Below are positions 19,698 through 28,855 of a stretch of DNA of 64,000 nt, in pieces (positions within the stretch are counted from its first letter, which is position 1; every line of letters begins with the position of its first letter). A model generated the notes under the pieces. That model saw only the letters and a program-made list of their open reading frames with translations. It searched no databases and was not told the origin of the DNA. The DNA is taken from NCBI RefSeq assembly GCF_001563285.1, contig NZ_CP005191.1:1-64000 (forward strand). Direction: 5' to 3'. The stretch is from Sphingobium sp. MI1205. Its GTDB lineage: Bacteria > Pseudomonadota > Alphaproteobacteria > Sphingomonadales > Sphingomonadaceae. A program made the translations under genes and the position numbers.

Positions 19698-20003
19698 CTC
19701 CTGAGTCTTGAGGAAAAGATCGACACATCGTCGGCCGCCGGCGAACTCATCTTCCATGTGTTCGGGGCCATCGCCCATTTCGAGCGGAGACTGATCTCCG
19801 AGCGAACCAGGGATGGGATCGCCGCCGCGCGCGCCAAAGGCAAGTTGCCCGGCCGTCAGCCGCTCGACATGTCCAAGGTACATGCCGCCATCAAACTGGT
19901 CGAAGCGAGCATCTCGCCGACAGAAGCAGCACGACAACTCGGCATCGGCCGATCGACCATCTATCGAGAAATGCGCCGCCTCGGCGTGGAAAGGCCCATC
20001 TGA
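19698..20003 (+). pseudogene. Serine resolvase (Tn3-type TnpR), C-terminal fragment
   Basis: The frame opens at the IS6100 edge and contains the long E-helix region (FGAIAHFERRLISERTRDG) and the C-terminal HTH (ASISPTEAARQLGIGRSTIY). The catalytic N-terminal third with the active-site Ser is missing. An internal ATG at 19758 could still yield an 81-residue DNA-binding piece. Confidence 0.85.
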
Positions 20004-21377
20004 ATGTCCAGATCGAAATCGGCTCACGATCTTTCCGGCCTGATGAAATATGCGGATCGCGCGCCATGGGATGAGGCATTGGCCGAAATGCTGTCCGCGC
20101 ATCTCGATCCGGCGAGCGAAGCGACCGGACTCGAGCCTGACGCCATATTCGAGATAATTGGCGATCACTGGCAAGGGCCGCTATGGGGCTGCGCCTTTGA
20201 AGATCTGCTTACGCAGGAACTGGAACCCGACGGTCGCAATCTGGTCGATGACTATCTCAAGCGCCGGGGCTGGAACGAAAAGGCGCCGAACAAGGCCTAT
20301 ATGCGCGCGTTACGCGATACGGTCATGTCGCTCTATGAGGTCAGCGAAGTCGTGCCTGGTCAGTCGATGACCTTGCGCGATCTGCTGCGCGACGTTGCTC
20401 CGGTGACGGTGCGCGAACACGGTGCAACCCAGACCCTGGTCAACTGGGACAAGATCGCCGCAAGGGTTGTCGACGTGAACGGGCGCCATGGCATTTCCGG
20501 AGCGCTGTTGCCGTTCAGCGCTGAGGGCGCCGTGCGAGTGGTCGAGGCATTTTCCCGACTTGCCGACGAAACTCAGGACACTGCGGAATTGGACCCGTCC
20601 GATCGGGACGCGCTTCTGGGAGCATCGGGACCGATGTTCACGAACATGTGGCTGCTCGACTGTCTGGGCAAGGCCATGCCCGGCAGCGCGCCGGATATGG
20701 TCAACGCCGACGGCGATGACCTGGTGTTCCACCGTATCGTTTTTCCGCTGGCGAAAGGCGTGGTCGGCAAGAGCCTGATCCGAAGGCTGAACGCGGCACA
20801 ATGGCTGGAACCTGCCAGCGACAGTTTCTGGAACTGGCTGGCACCAGCGACGAAGAACAAGAAGCCGCAAGCGACCAAAGGCAAGCGGGCCTTCGTCACG
20901 ACCATGGATGACGGCACGCCGGTTTTTGCCAATGTGGAACTGGCAGGGCGCAAGCTGATCGTCGAGGTAAACAGTGCCGCCCGCGCGGAGCGAGCAATTA
21001 CCCAGATGGGCGAATGGCTTGGTGATTGCGTGAGCGCGCCTATGGCCGAAATCCGGACGCTCGATCAGGTTATGGCCGACGATGCCGCCCGCACGCCACA
21101 GGACGAGGCGCTGGATATTCCACCGCATGAAATGGAGCGCATCGTTCACGATATGCTGACCCGTGAATATACGAAAACGCTCGATGAGCCGGTCCCAGCC
21201 CTCAGCCACAAGACGCCACGCGTTCTGGCCTGTACAAAGGCGGGGCGGGTAAAGGTAGCCGACTGGCTCAAATATATCGAAAATGGCGCGGCAAAATCGG
21301 GCACCGCCGATCCGATGGGCACCTATGACTTTACATGGATGTGGGAAGAACTGGGGCTTAGCGACCTCCGGCGGTAA
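20004..21377 (+). CDS. Hypothetical protein, 457 residues, resolvase-linked
   Basis: A long soluble protein whose ATG directly follows the resolvase stop codon, implying co-transcription. No family is confidently recognised. A central EVVPGQSMTLRDLLRDV stretch resembles a beta-rich motif seen in some SEC-C-type proteins, but the SEC-C cysteines are absent. The C-terminus (DFTWMWEELGLSDLRR) is Trp-rich. Its position suggests cargo of a Tn3-type transposon. Confidence 0.7.
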   Translation: MSRSKSAHDLSGLMKYADRAPWDEALAEMLSAHLDPASEATGLEPDAIFEIIGDHWQGPLWGCAFEDLLTQELEPDGRNLVDDYLKRRGWNEKAPNKAYMRALRDTVMSLYEVSEVVPGQSMTLRDLLRDVAPVTVREHGATQTLVNWDKIAARVVDVNGRHGISGALLPFSAEGAVRVVEAFSRLADETQDTAELDPSDRDALLGASGPMFTNMWLLDCLGKAMPGSAPDMVNADGDDLVFHRIVFPLAKGVVGKSLIRRLNAAQWLEPASDSFWNWLAPATKNKKPQATKGKRAFVTTMDDGTPVFANVELAGRKLIVEVNSAARAERAITQMGEWLGDCVSAPMAEIRTLDQVMADDAARTPQDEALDIPPHEMERIVHDMLTREYTKTLDEPVPALSHKTPRVLACTKAGRVKVADWLKYIENGAAKSGTADPMGTYDFTWMWEELGLSDLRR

Positions 21378-21603
21378 CGGCCATCATGCGGTTCTTGAAA
21401 TGTTCTCGCTTAGCGTTGTCTGGCGTACCTTCCACGCGATGCCCTCAGTAAAGGAATTCATACTCGCGAGAACAAGACTCTTGATCCTTTCGACCCCCCG
21501 GGGCTGTTGGAAACAAACCGACACTTTATTCCAGAATTTATTACTCCACCGGTAGGTACATATCCGGCCACGATGTAAATATTGCTCAGGAGATCTGGCG
21601 TTG

Positions 21604-22032
21604 TCAGGGCCGGCAACGCTGGTCGGAACGCCAGTAGCGCTCCCAGCGCGCGACGGTGCCGGTCGCAAGCATCGCGCAGCTGAGGTTGCGGCCATCGGCA
21701 AGAGTGCAGAAGGCACCGGTTCTGGCGCCGCCCGCCGGACCGGTCGAGAGACAGCGCATTGGCGCTGCGCGGACGCGGATATGGCTGATGCCTGCGTTGG
21801 CGATCCGAACCTCACCGCGCGAGCCGCCAAGCAGCTCCACCAATGCATTGCGCGCCGCGATCGGTCCAGCGCGGGGACAGGGATGGCCGCGACGGCAAGT
21901 ACCATCCAGTTCGCGCGCGGCGATGCCCGCGATGCGGATGCGTGGACCCTCGGCACACCAGACCGGGCCATCGCCATCGGCGACAAGGGTGGGCGTGCAG
22001 AGGAATATCAGCCCTGCGGCCACGATACTCAT
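21604..22032 (-). CDS. Thermonuclease-like (SNase-fold) secreted protein
   Basis: A 142-residue protein with an N-terminal signal-like helix (MSIVAAGLIFLCTPTLV) and SNase-fold features: VADGDGPVW then RIRIAGIAARELDGTC, followed by an alpha-helical AARNALVELL and a C-terminal Cys-containing region. The usual DGDT motif is DGDG and other nuclease residues are not obvious, so activity is doubtful. ATG 22032 overlaps the mucR stop (ATGA). Similar genes occur in conjugative plasmid accessory regions. Confidence 0.7.
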   Translation of the reverse strand: MSIVAAGLIFLCTPTLVADGDGPVWCAEGPRIRIAGIAARELDGTCRRGHPCPRAGPIAARNALVELLGGSRGEVRIANAGISHIRVRAAPMRCLSTGPAGGARTGAFCTLADGRNLSCAMLATGTVARWERYWRSDQRCRP

Positions 22033-22481
22033 GTAGCGATGGAGAGCTTCTTGCGCTTGCCGCGGCCGCGGCGGACGGTCGGTTGCCGGCCGAGGCCGAT
22101 CTTCTTCGCGAGCTCGCGGCGCTGCTCGGCATAATTTGGCGCGACCATGGGATAGTCGGCAGGCAGCCCCCACTTCGCCCGGTACTGGTCAGGGGTCATC
22201 TGATAGTGGGTCATCAGGTGGCGTTTCAGCATTTTGAGCTTCTTGCCGTCCTCCAGACAGACGATGTAATCCGGCTTTATCGAAGCGCGGATCGAAACCG
22301 CGGGGACTGGGGCCTGTTGCTCAGGCTTGCCGGGCTGGCCGACGCTGGCGAGAGCGTCGTAAACCGATCCGATCAGCCGAGGAATATCGCCGACTTCGAC
22401 CTTGTTGTTCGTCACATGCGCCGCAACGATGTCAGCCGTCAAAGTAATGAGATTCTCGTTGCGCCCCGCTTCCTCGCTCAC
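22029..22481 (-). CDS. MucR/Ros-family zinc-finger regulator
   Basis: A 150-residue regulator of the alphaproteobacterial Ros/MucR family. The zinc-finger region is CLEDGKKLKMLKRHLMTHYQ followed by MTPDQYRAKWGLP; the first Cys is present, with the His residues in the conserved spacing. GTG start at 22481 has AGGAG upstream. It is coupled to the downstream nuclease-like gene. MucR proteins silence AT-rich, horizontally acquired DNA and often repress themselves. Confidence 0.9.
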   Translation of the reverse strand: MSEEAGRNENLITLTADIVAAHVTNNKVEVGDIPRLIGSVYDALASVGQPGKPEQQAPVPAVSIRASIKPDYIVCLEDGKKLKMLKRHLMTHYQMTPDQYRAKWGLPADYPMVAPNYAEQRRELAKKIGLGRQPTVRRGRGKRKKLSIAT

Positions 22482-22981
22482 AGCCCTGCTCCTGCTTACC
22501 GCCGCATCCGTAATGATCGCGGCGGGACCTGTTATCTGCTCGAATTAAGCGCGTCCATCGGTGAAAATGATACGGCGAACAGTCCAATAATCGATTGCAA
22601 CCGAGGCCAGGTCGCTTTGAAGCGGCGCTTTATCCTGTCCGCCGGCTAATGCTGGTTCGTAGCGCCATTCGCCATTTGCCTGCCGACCGCTCGCCCGGAC
22701 CTGGTTTGGCGATCGGTGCGCCGCGCGAGATGATTCAGCCCGGTGCGGTAGGCCCGAAGTGCGCCCGGCGCTTCGAATGATCAGTCCCTGATGTCATTGC
22801 CTGATTGGCAGGTCGCGTTACCCCCACACCGCGACCTGCCGCTGGCCCCCTTGCCTCGAAATAGGACAGGATGGTTAACAGCAATTTAACGTCGCGAGCC
22901 GGCGGCAATGCGATCGTGAACCTCTCCGGGATTCTCCTCCCCCCAACGCTGCGCCCGTCCAATCCATTTCCAGACGGCGCC
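22482..22981. other. Intergenic region with one perfect 11-bp dyad
   Basis: No credible gene in 500 bp. It contains GGCAGGTCGCG (22807-22817) and its complement (22830-22840) around a 12-bp loop, without a T-run on either side, so an operator or cruciform is as likely as a terminator. The part nearest the mucR start probably holds its promoter. Confidence 0.5.
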
Positions 22982-23992
22982 TCAACCCTCCTGCATCCCT
23001 CCCTCATCCGCGCCAAAATAGTTTTCGAGACGCGCGGCCGTGTCGGGCGTCAGTTCGACAAACTGGCGCCTGCCATCGTCGGGATCGTCTATCTTCACGA
23101 GCAGCTTTGCCTCGCAAAGCTTGTTGACCAGCCGCAGCGCAGTGCTGGGAGGCGCGGTCGAAGCGAGGCAAAGGGCGCTCGTTGCCACCTTCTTGCCCTC
23201 GCTTTCGTGAATGAAGAGGTCGATCAGCATGTCCCAGGCCGGTTCGCCGAAGAGCTTTGGCGACCCGATCAGCTCTCGGCGGAACTGGCGGCGCTTATAG
23301 GCTCGGCGCGCATTTGCGAGCGCGGTTGACGCACTTTGCTGTTGTCCGCCGCCTCCCGACCCGGGATTGTCGCGCAGAACATGGGCGCAGGCGGGCGCAC
23401 GATCAGATCCTATGCGCCCGCTCGCTGCGACGCGCTGGGCGTGGGTCGCCGTGACGACAATATGATCGACGATCTCGATATCGAGCGATCGACCAAGGTC
23501 GGAAAGCCTGCGCGTCGCGACGATGTCGTTTTCGCTCGGGGTCGCGTCGCCGCTCGGGTGATTGTGGACGAGAATGAGTCCGGTGGCGCCGTGCTCGATC
23601 GCGCGCCGAAAGATCGTTCTGGGATAAAGCTCGAGCTGCCGGACGGACCCATGGTGCAATTGCTCGTCCGCGATCAGGCGGTAGGAAGCGTCCAGGAAAA
23701 GGATGCGCAGCACCTCGTCCGGCAGCGATCCCATCGAGGCCATGAGATATTGGCCGAGCTTGGGGCAGGCAGGGTCGACCGGCTGCGTTGTCAGGTCGGC
23801 CTGCAGACCCTCAAGGAACATGTCCCGGGCGCCGAGCAGGATATCCGCGATCGAAGGGTGGTGACCCAGAACCCGCTCGAGCGCTTCTGGCGTTTGGGCC
23901 AGGATCCGTCCGATGCTGCGGAATTCCTGCAGCAGCGCGGCGGCTAGCCGCTCACCGTCATTCGGCTCGATGGACGCCAGAAAACGTGCCAG
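22982..23992 (-). CDS. RadC-like JAB/MPN protein with C-terminal winged helix
   Basis: About 337 residues. A HhH-like N-terminal part (DGERLAAALLQEFRSIGRIL) leads into a RadC-type JAB/MPN domain with the metal motif HNHPSGDATPSENDI. A MarR-like winged helix follows at the C-terminus (ATSALCLASTAPPSTALRLV). There is no ATG, GTG or TTG near the domain boundary; CTG at 23992 is used here as a marker, and the frame stays open through the upstream gene to an ATG at 24433. Translation may be coupled to that gene. The 3' end and product family are secure, the start is not. Confidence 0.72.
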   Translation of the reverse strand: MARFLASIEPNDGERLAAALLQEFRSIGRILAQTPEALERVLGHHPSIADILLGARDMFLEGLQADLTTQPVDPACPKLGQYLMASMGSLPDEVLRILFLDASYRLIADEQLHHGSVRQLELYPRTIFRRAIEHGATGLILVHNHPSGDATPSENDIVATRRLSDLGRSLDIEIVDHIVVTATHAQRVAASGRIGSDRAPACAHVLRDNPGSGGGGQQQSASTALANARRAYKRRQFRRELIGSPKLFGEPAWDMLIDLFIHESEGKKVATSALCLASTAPPSTALRLVNKLCEAKLLVKIDDPDDGRRQFVELTPDTAARLENYFGADEGGMQEG

Positions 23993-24417
23993 GACGGATC
24001 GCTGCCGCTGCGCCGCAAGCGCTGCTGGTGCCGCCAGGTTGCGAGGATGAGAAGGGGCGGGAGCAGCCAGGACGAAGCGACCTGCATCGTGAGATAGGCA
24101 ATCGGGTTCATCGAGACGTCGAGCGCCCGGCTGATGTGCGCCAGCAGCGGCAGGACATGGAGGACGGCAACGATCATGGGCCAGAAGCGATGCGCCAGAA
24201 GCGCCAAGGCGATGGTCGCCGCCGAACCAATCAGGTCGATCACCAGGTAACCCAGGTCGACCGAATGATATTCCACCTGACCTGTCGAGACCAGCAGGCG
24301 ATCGAGCAGGACCATCAGGATGGCAATCCCCACCATGACCCGCTCCGGAGCACCGCCCCGCCAGGCGGCGTAGCCGAGAGCCACCAACAGAAGGGCGATG
24401 AAGATTGCTATGCGCAT
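23944..24417 (-). CDS. Integral membrane protein
   Basis: A 157-residue protein with about five hydrophobic helices (MRIAIFIALLLVALGYAAW, then PERVMVGIAILMVLLDRLL and others) and a basic cytoplasmic tail. No family recognised. Its 3' end overlaps the RadC-like frame by about 50 bp or more, and it lies 41 bp below the previous gene, as in an operon. Confidence 0.65.
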   Translation of the reverse strand: MRIAIFIALLLVALGYAAWRGGAPERVMVGIAILMVLLDRLLVSTGQVEYHSVDLGYLVIDLIGSAATIALALLAHRFWPMIVAVLHVLPLLAHISRALDVSMNPIAYLTMQVASSWLLPPLLILATWRHQQRLRRSGSDPSWHVFWRPSSRMTVSG

Positions 24418-24458
24418 CGTTCCCGCTTTTCATGCCAGTCGCTCCCGGTCAATCGCCG

Positions 24459-24788
24459 TCAGGCTACGGCCGCGAGATGCGGGGTCGTTTCCGCCGAGCC
24501 GGAGGGGCAATCGCGCAGATCGTAACTGCCCATTTCCTTGCCGATTTCGAGCAGGTCGCCATGGATCCGCAGGACGTCGCTGCTCACATCGACAAGCGAC
24601 ATCTGCGCCTTGGCGAGGCGCAGGATGGTCGCCTGGCCGGTCTTCGCGGGCGCACCGCTTTCGCGCCGCGCGGTCACCATGCTCGTCATCAGCGACGACA
24701 GGGCGATGATGGCGTCGTCGACCTTGGATTCAGCAGTCGGCACGTCGCGCTGCAGGCGGGCGGCCATCAGAGGTATGGATTGAGGCAT
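24459..24788 (-). CDS. Conserved hypothetical, helical
   Basis: A 109-residue, mostly alpha-helical soluble protein (AESKVDDAIIALSSLMTSM, then LAKAQMSLVDVSSDVLRIHG). ATG 24788 is preceded by AAAGGAG at a good distance. It sits between the HTH regulator and the membrane protein on the same strand. Function unknown. Confidence 0.65.
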   Translation of the reverse strand: MPQSIPLMAARLQRDVPTAESKVDDAIIALSSLMTSMVTARRESGAPAKTGQATILRLAKAQMSLVDVSSDVLRIHGDLLEIGKEMGSYDLRDCPSGSAETTPHLAAVA

Positions 24789-24850
24789 AAGTTCTCCTTT
24801 GCCGGGCGCGCACCCGCGCGCCGGCGAACCGTGGGTCAAGTTGAACAGGT

Positions 24851-25378
24851 TCAGTTGGAGACGAGCCGCGTCAGCGCTTCCGCGATGCCGAGCCCCAGGA
24901 AAACGACGATGACCAAGGCGACGAGAATTCCCACCATGATCATGACGCGCGCCTGAATGCTGTGATCGTGTCTCCATCCGTCCCGGAACGGCAGGAAGAA
25001 GTCCCTCGATCCCTGGCCGGCGCCGAAGGTGGGCGCCGCACTGTCGCTCAGCTTCAGGACCGGTTCGGGATCGCCGTCCGGAAAGTCGGATGGCACCAGC
25101 GTCGGCGGCGAGGGAACCTGCACCGAGTCATATGTGATCCGGTCATATAGCTGTTTGAGACGCGCGTAGATGAGAGCTGCCTCGTCGCGATTGGCCGCGC
25201 CGAGGATGATCCGGGCAGCGGTGATGCGCTGGTCCACGGTCGGCTTGGAAATTCCGAGGATCCGAGCGATCTCTTTCGAGGTCTTACGCTCGATGAGCAG
25301 GTCGAGACAGGCGCGCTGCTTTTCGGTCAGGCGCAGCCAGCGTGCCAGGTCGTCATCTTCGTGCATCGTCATCGACAT
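24851..25378 (-). CDS. LuxR-type HTH protein with C-terminal membrane anchor
   Basis: A 175-residue protein. Residues 12-70 form a LuxR/GerE-like HTH (LTEKQRACLDLLIERKTSKE followed by IARILGISKPTVDQRI). The middle is a Pro/Asp-rich linker, and the last 30 residues are a single hydrophobic helix (VMIMVGILVALVIVVFLGLG). There is no receiver or ligand domain. The topology predicts a tail-anchored DNA-binding protein. Start is taken as 25378; ATGs at 25372 and 25366 are alternatives. Confidence 0.75.
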   Translation of the reverse strand: MSMTMHEDDDLARWLRLTEKQRACLDLLIERKTSKEIARILGISKPTVDQRITAARIILGAANRDEAALIYARLKQLYDRITYDSVQVPSPPTLVPSDFPDGDPEPVLKLSDSAAPTFGAGQGSRDFFLPFRDGWRHDHSIQARVMIMVGILVALVIVVFLGLGIAEALTRLVSN

Positions 25379-25961
25379 CACCGTCTTCGTTCTCGCCGAG
25401 GAGCGATCATAGGGGTGGCGCGAGGCTGCGCGGTCCCGCTGACGGCTTCGGGCAGGCCCGTCCGGAAGGATGCGTTCGACAAGACATGGCGGCGACGTAA
25501 TCCGATTTTGCTCCTGATCGCCACCCCTTGGCATGTGAGCAAAGCCATGATGGCTCGTGCGGGTGCGCAAGAGACCGAGAACGCGCCATCGGCGGTGAGG
25601 CCTGACAAGCGGCTCCCCCGATGCACAGGCGGAAAGACCTTTTGTCGGCCATTCATCGGCTATTTCTTCCCGCCGCAAAGGCTATGGGTCGACTATTCAA
25701 GATTCCCCCCTTCGAATTCTCGGGCAATGCGACCGTCCCGGTTCGCATCATTGACGATAGTCAAGTTGCGAACAAGATTTGCTGTAGCCTCTCCAGCTAC
25801 GCTCCCCAAAGCGGGTCTGGTCTCGCCGTCACCGCAAAAAGTCACGGATTGCACGGGCTGAAACACAGGTCGCGCGGGCAATCGCCGAACCTTTCATCAA
25901 TCCTGTTGCAAGCGGGCGACGCCTTTATCTACTGGCGAAGGATTTGCTTTGGGGGGCCATC
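25379..25961. other. Intergenic region upstream of the TonB receptor
   Basis: A 583-bp region between divergent genes with no convincing ORF. A small dyad TTGAC-gata-GTCAA lies at 25751-25764 and may belong to a promoter or operator. Nothing else stands out. Confidence 0.4.
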
Positions 25962-28235
25962 GTGGTGCGTTGTTTGTTGTGGGGAGTGGTGGGTCTGGCC
26001 GCTCTGTCTTGGAGTGGCTTTGCGCGTGCGCAGGAGCGCCATGTCGGCACCTACTCCGAAATCATCGTGACAGGGGAGAAAGCACGGAGATCCCTGCAGG
26101 ACACGCCCAGCAGCGTGGCCGTGACCACCGCTCGGCGCATCGAGGAGGAGAATCTGTTATCACTCCAGGAGGTGTACGCGCGCACGGCGAATGTGACGGA
26201 GACGTTCAGCGCCGGCGGGTTCACTATCCGAGGCATCGCCGACCGCGGGATCATGGGCGGCGAGGGGGCAGCTCTCGCCACGATATTTGTCGATGGAGCT
26301 GCCGTGCCGGCCGCCATGGTTCATGCGTCGCCGGCGGATATGTGGGACGTCCGCCAGGTCGAGATTATGCGAGGCCCACAGTCGACCTTGCTAGGGCTGA
26401 ACGCCCTGGCCGGGGCGGTCATCATGCGGACAGCCGAACCGACAATGGAATGGGAGCTGCGCGCTCGCGCCATGATAACGGACGCCGATGAGACGCAGTT
26501 CGCCGCCGCGCTGGGCGGTCCGATCGTATCCGGAGAGCTCGCATTCCGCGTCAGCGTGGAAAAGCGAGACGCCGACGGATTTACCTGGAATCCGACACGG
26601 CGCGCGCACGAGAATCCTCTTGATACGACCCAGGTCCGAGCAAAGCTCTTGTGGACGCCGACGGCCGTTCCGGGCTTCGAGGCGCGGTTCGGCTACACGC
26701 GCTATGACCGCTACAGCGGCTATTCGTTCAGCTTCACCGATACGTCTGTGCCCGACTTTTTCGACCGTCGGTGGAACTTCTCCGACAGTCCTAACGACAG
26801 TGAGGCGAGCACCGATATCGCGACCGCGGATCTGCGCTTCGATTTGGGCGCAGGTCTCTCCCTGACGGCGATCACGGCCTTCAATGAGATTAGCGAGTTC
26901 AATCGCTCCGACAACGACATGACGGCCGCCGATGGGGGCGCCTACGACCAGCAGAATCGCTATCGGACGTTCTCCCAGGAACTCCGGCTGAACTATGAGG
27001 GGGATCGCCTCAGCGGATTGATGGGGGCATTCTTCTACGATCGAAGGAACCGAAGCGCGACGGCGAGCGATGACAGCGTTCCGACGCCGGTCGACACGAT
27101 AAGCGCATTGCTGCGAAGCAGTGGCATCGACGCGCCGACTGCGCAGTTGGTTGCCGGACTCTACAGCCGGGCGCTGGCAGCGATTCCGGTCGATTTCTCA
27201 GCGGATGCCTCTGGTCACGTGCGATCTTATGCCCTGTTCGGCGATGTTCAATTCAGGCTGACCGAGAGGCTCATGTTCACCGTGGGGTTTCGCTACGACC
27301 ACGAAACGAACAGCTTGGGCATCGATCAGACCGCGCGGTTCGCGGGGGCCTATCCTGATCCGAGGGCTTTCGGCTCCACCGGGTCGCCGCTGTACCGCGC
27401 GGTGGTTGCAATCAACCAGGGCGTTGCCGGCATCGTAGCCCAAGCGAGCGGTTCGGCCGCCGCTACCGATCGGACCTTCGATGCGTTCTTGCCGAAGGCG
27501 GGGATCCAAATGGCCTGGACGCCGAACCTCAAGACTGGTTTCACGGTCCAACGAGGCTATCGGTCAGGCGGCTCGAGCGGCAATATCGCGCGTTCGGCGA
27601 CCTTTTCCTACGATCCTGAATTCACCTGGAACTACGAGCTGTCGCTGCGTTCCGCGTGGCTCGATGGGCGGCTGACATTGAATGCCAACGCCTTCTATGT
27701 CGACTGGAAGGATCAGCAGGTTTCAGCGAACTTCGGCATGAGCATATACGACACGCATATCGTCAATGCCGGCTCGTCCCATCTCTATGGGTTCGAGATC
27801 GAGGCGACGCACAGCCCCAGCGGCGCTTTCGACTGGTACGCCTCGGTGGGCTACTCGCGCACGAGGTTCGATGAATTTGCCACGACGGTCGGCAGCGTGA
27901 CGGACTATGACGGCCTTGAATTCGCTCATGCTCCGCGCTGGACGCTCGCCGGCGGCGTCAACATTCGTCCCGTCGATCGAGTGGCCATTAACTTGAACGC
28001 CAGCCATCGTTCAGCGGTTTTTACCGAGGTTCGCCTACCACAAAGCGCATCGCGGGCCAGCGGACGCACGCTGGTGAACGCGCGGGTCGCCTATGAGACA
28101 GGGCACTGGACGATGTCCGCTTTTGCCAGCAACCTTTTCGACGATCGATATTATCACTATCGCCTCGACGGGCTACCGCGTGCGGTCCTTGGAAACCCGC
28201 GCGTGCTGGGGATCGCGCTCGAGGCGCGGTGGTGA
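25962..28235 (+). CDS. TonB-dependent outer membrane receptor
   Basis: About 757 residues. A signal peptide (MVRCLLWGVVGLAALSWSGF, cut after ARA) precedes a plug domain starting at SEIIVTGEKARRSLQDTP and containing VEIMRGPQSTLLGLNALAG, then a 22-strand barrel ending in a C-terminal Trp. The ligand is not evident; an iron chelate or carbohydrate is typical for sphingomonads. GTG at 25962 with a G-rich ribosome site is chosen; TTG at 25944 would add six residues. Stands alone. Confidence 0.9.
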   Translation: MVRCLLWGVVGLAALSWSGFARAQERHVGTYSEIIVTGEKARRSLQDTPSSVAVTTARRIEEENLLSLQEVYARTANVTETFSAGGFTIRGIADRGIMGGEGAALATIFVDGAAVPAAMVHASPADMWDVRQVEIMRGPQSTLLGLNALAGAVIMRTAEPTMEWELRARAMITDADETQFAAALGGPIVSGELAFRVSVEKRDADGFTWNPTRRAHENPLDTTQVRAKLLWTPTAVPGFEARFGYTRYDRYSGYSFSFTDTSVPDFFDRRWNFSDSPNDSEASTDIATADLRFDLGAGLSLTAITAFNEISEFNRSDNDMTAADGGAYDQQNRYRTFSQELRLNYEGDRLSGLMGAFFYDRRNRSATASDDSVPTPVDTISALLRSSGIDAPTAQLVAGLYSRALAAIPVDFSADASGHVRSYALFGDVQFRLTERLMFTVGFRYDHETNSLGIDQTARFAGAYPDPRAFGSTGSPLYRAVVAINQGVAGIVAQASGSAAATDRTFDAFLPKAGIQMAWTPNLKTGFTVQRGYRSGGSSGNIARSATFSYDPEFTWNYELSLRSAWLDGRLTLNANAFYVDWKDQQVSANFGMSIYDTHIVNAGSSHLYGFEIEATHSPSGAFDWYASVGYSRTRFDEFATTVGSVTDYDGLEFAHAPRWTLAGGVNIRPVDRVAINLNASHRSAVFTEVRLPQSASRASGRTLVNARVAYETGHWTMSAFASNLFDDRYYHYRLDGLPRAVLGNPRVLGIALEARW

Positions 28236-28247
28236 TTTTGCGGCATG

Positions 28248-28694
28248 AGTAATGCCATAGATCGACAACCGGTCGTGGTACACGGCAGACGTACCGTTTG
28301 CTCTAGGCCGAACATCTGGATCCCCGCGCGCTGCCTCATCATCCCCTGCGCTCTGACGGCGGAATCGACGTTCAGCGCCTCGATGCTGACGGGGCCGGAC
28401 ATGTGCAGATAAGGCTTTACGCGAGCGGCGCGGGCAGCGTTGATCTGCTGCGCCGCCAGTTCCGGCTTCCAAACGGTCTTATTGCCAACGGAGTGGCCGA
28501 AATACGTCCCCTTGCCATCAAGGAGGTTTTCATAGCTCTGCGCGTGGCGAAGCTGTCTGACGTCGCGCGCCTCAAGCCTTGCGGTAACTTCCTCAGCGGT
28601 GAAGCGTCCATTTGATGCCTTGACCGATAATTCAATCTGGGCGGCGCGATTTTATATAGGGCATCGCGCTGGTAGCTGCACCGATCGTCGTCAC
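28248..28694 (-). pseudogene. Frameshifted hypothetical gene
   Basis: A GTG at 28694 begins TTIGAATSAMPYIKSRRPD and stops; shifting frame by one base gives a continuous coding-like sequence (ASNGRFTAEEVTARLEARDV, ELAAQQINAARAARVKPYL, HMSGPVSIEALNVDSAVRAQ). A second shift near 28300 seems needed before the end. A single-base indel pseudogene is the simplest reading. Family unknown. Confidence 0.5.
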
Positions 28695-28855
28695 TTCAAG
28701 GCCCCCGGCGAAAATAGTCTACCCGTGAACAATGCGACCGCGCGGGGCGATACTTAAGGTCCGGTCTCTCGCCGGCTCAAATCCCACGCCGTTTCACCTG
28801 AAATTAACCATGTCCTGCAATCGTCCGCGATTGGCTTGGCGGAAAGGGCGTTCTC

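Noticed and set aside
21378..21603. Small open frames after the 457-residue gene
   Set aside because: Too short, no ribosome site, no resemblance to known proteins; treated as intergenic.
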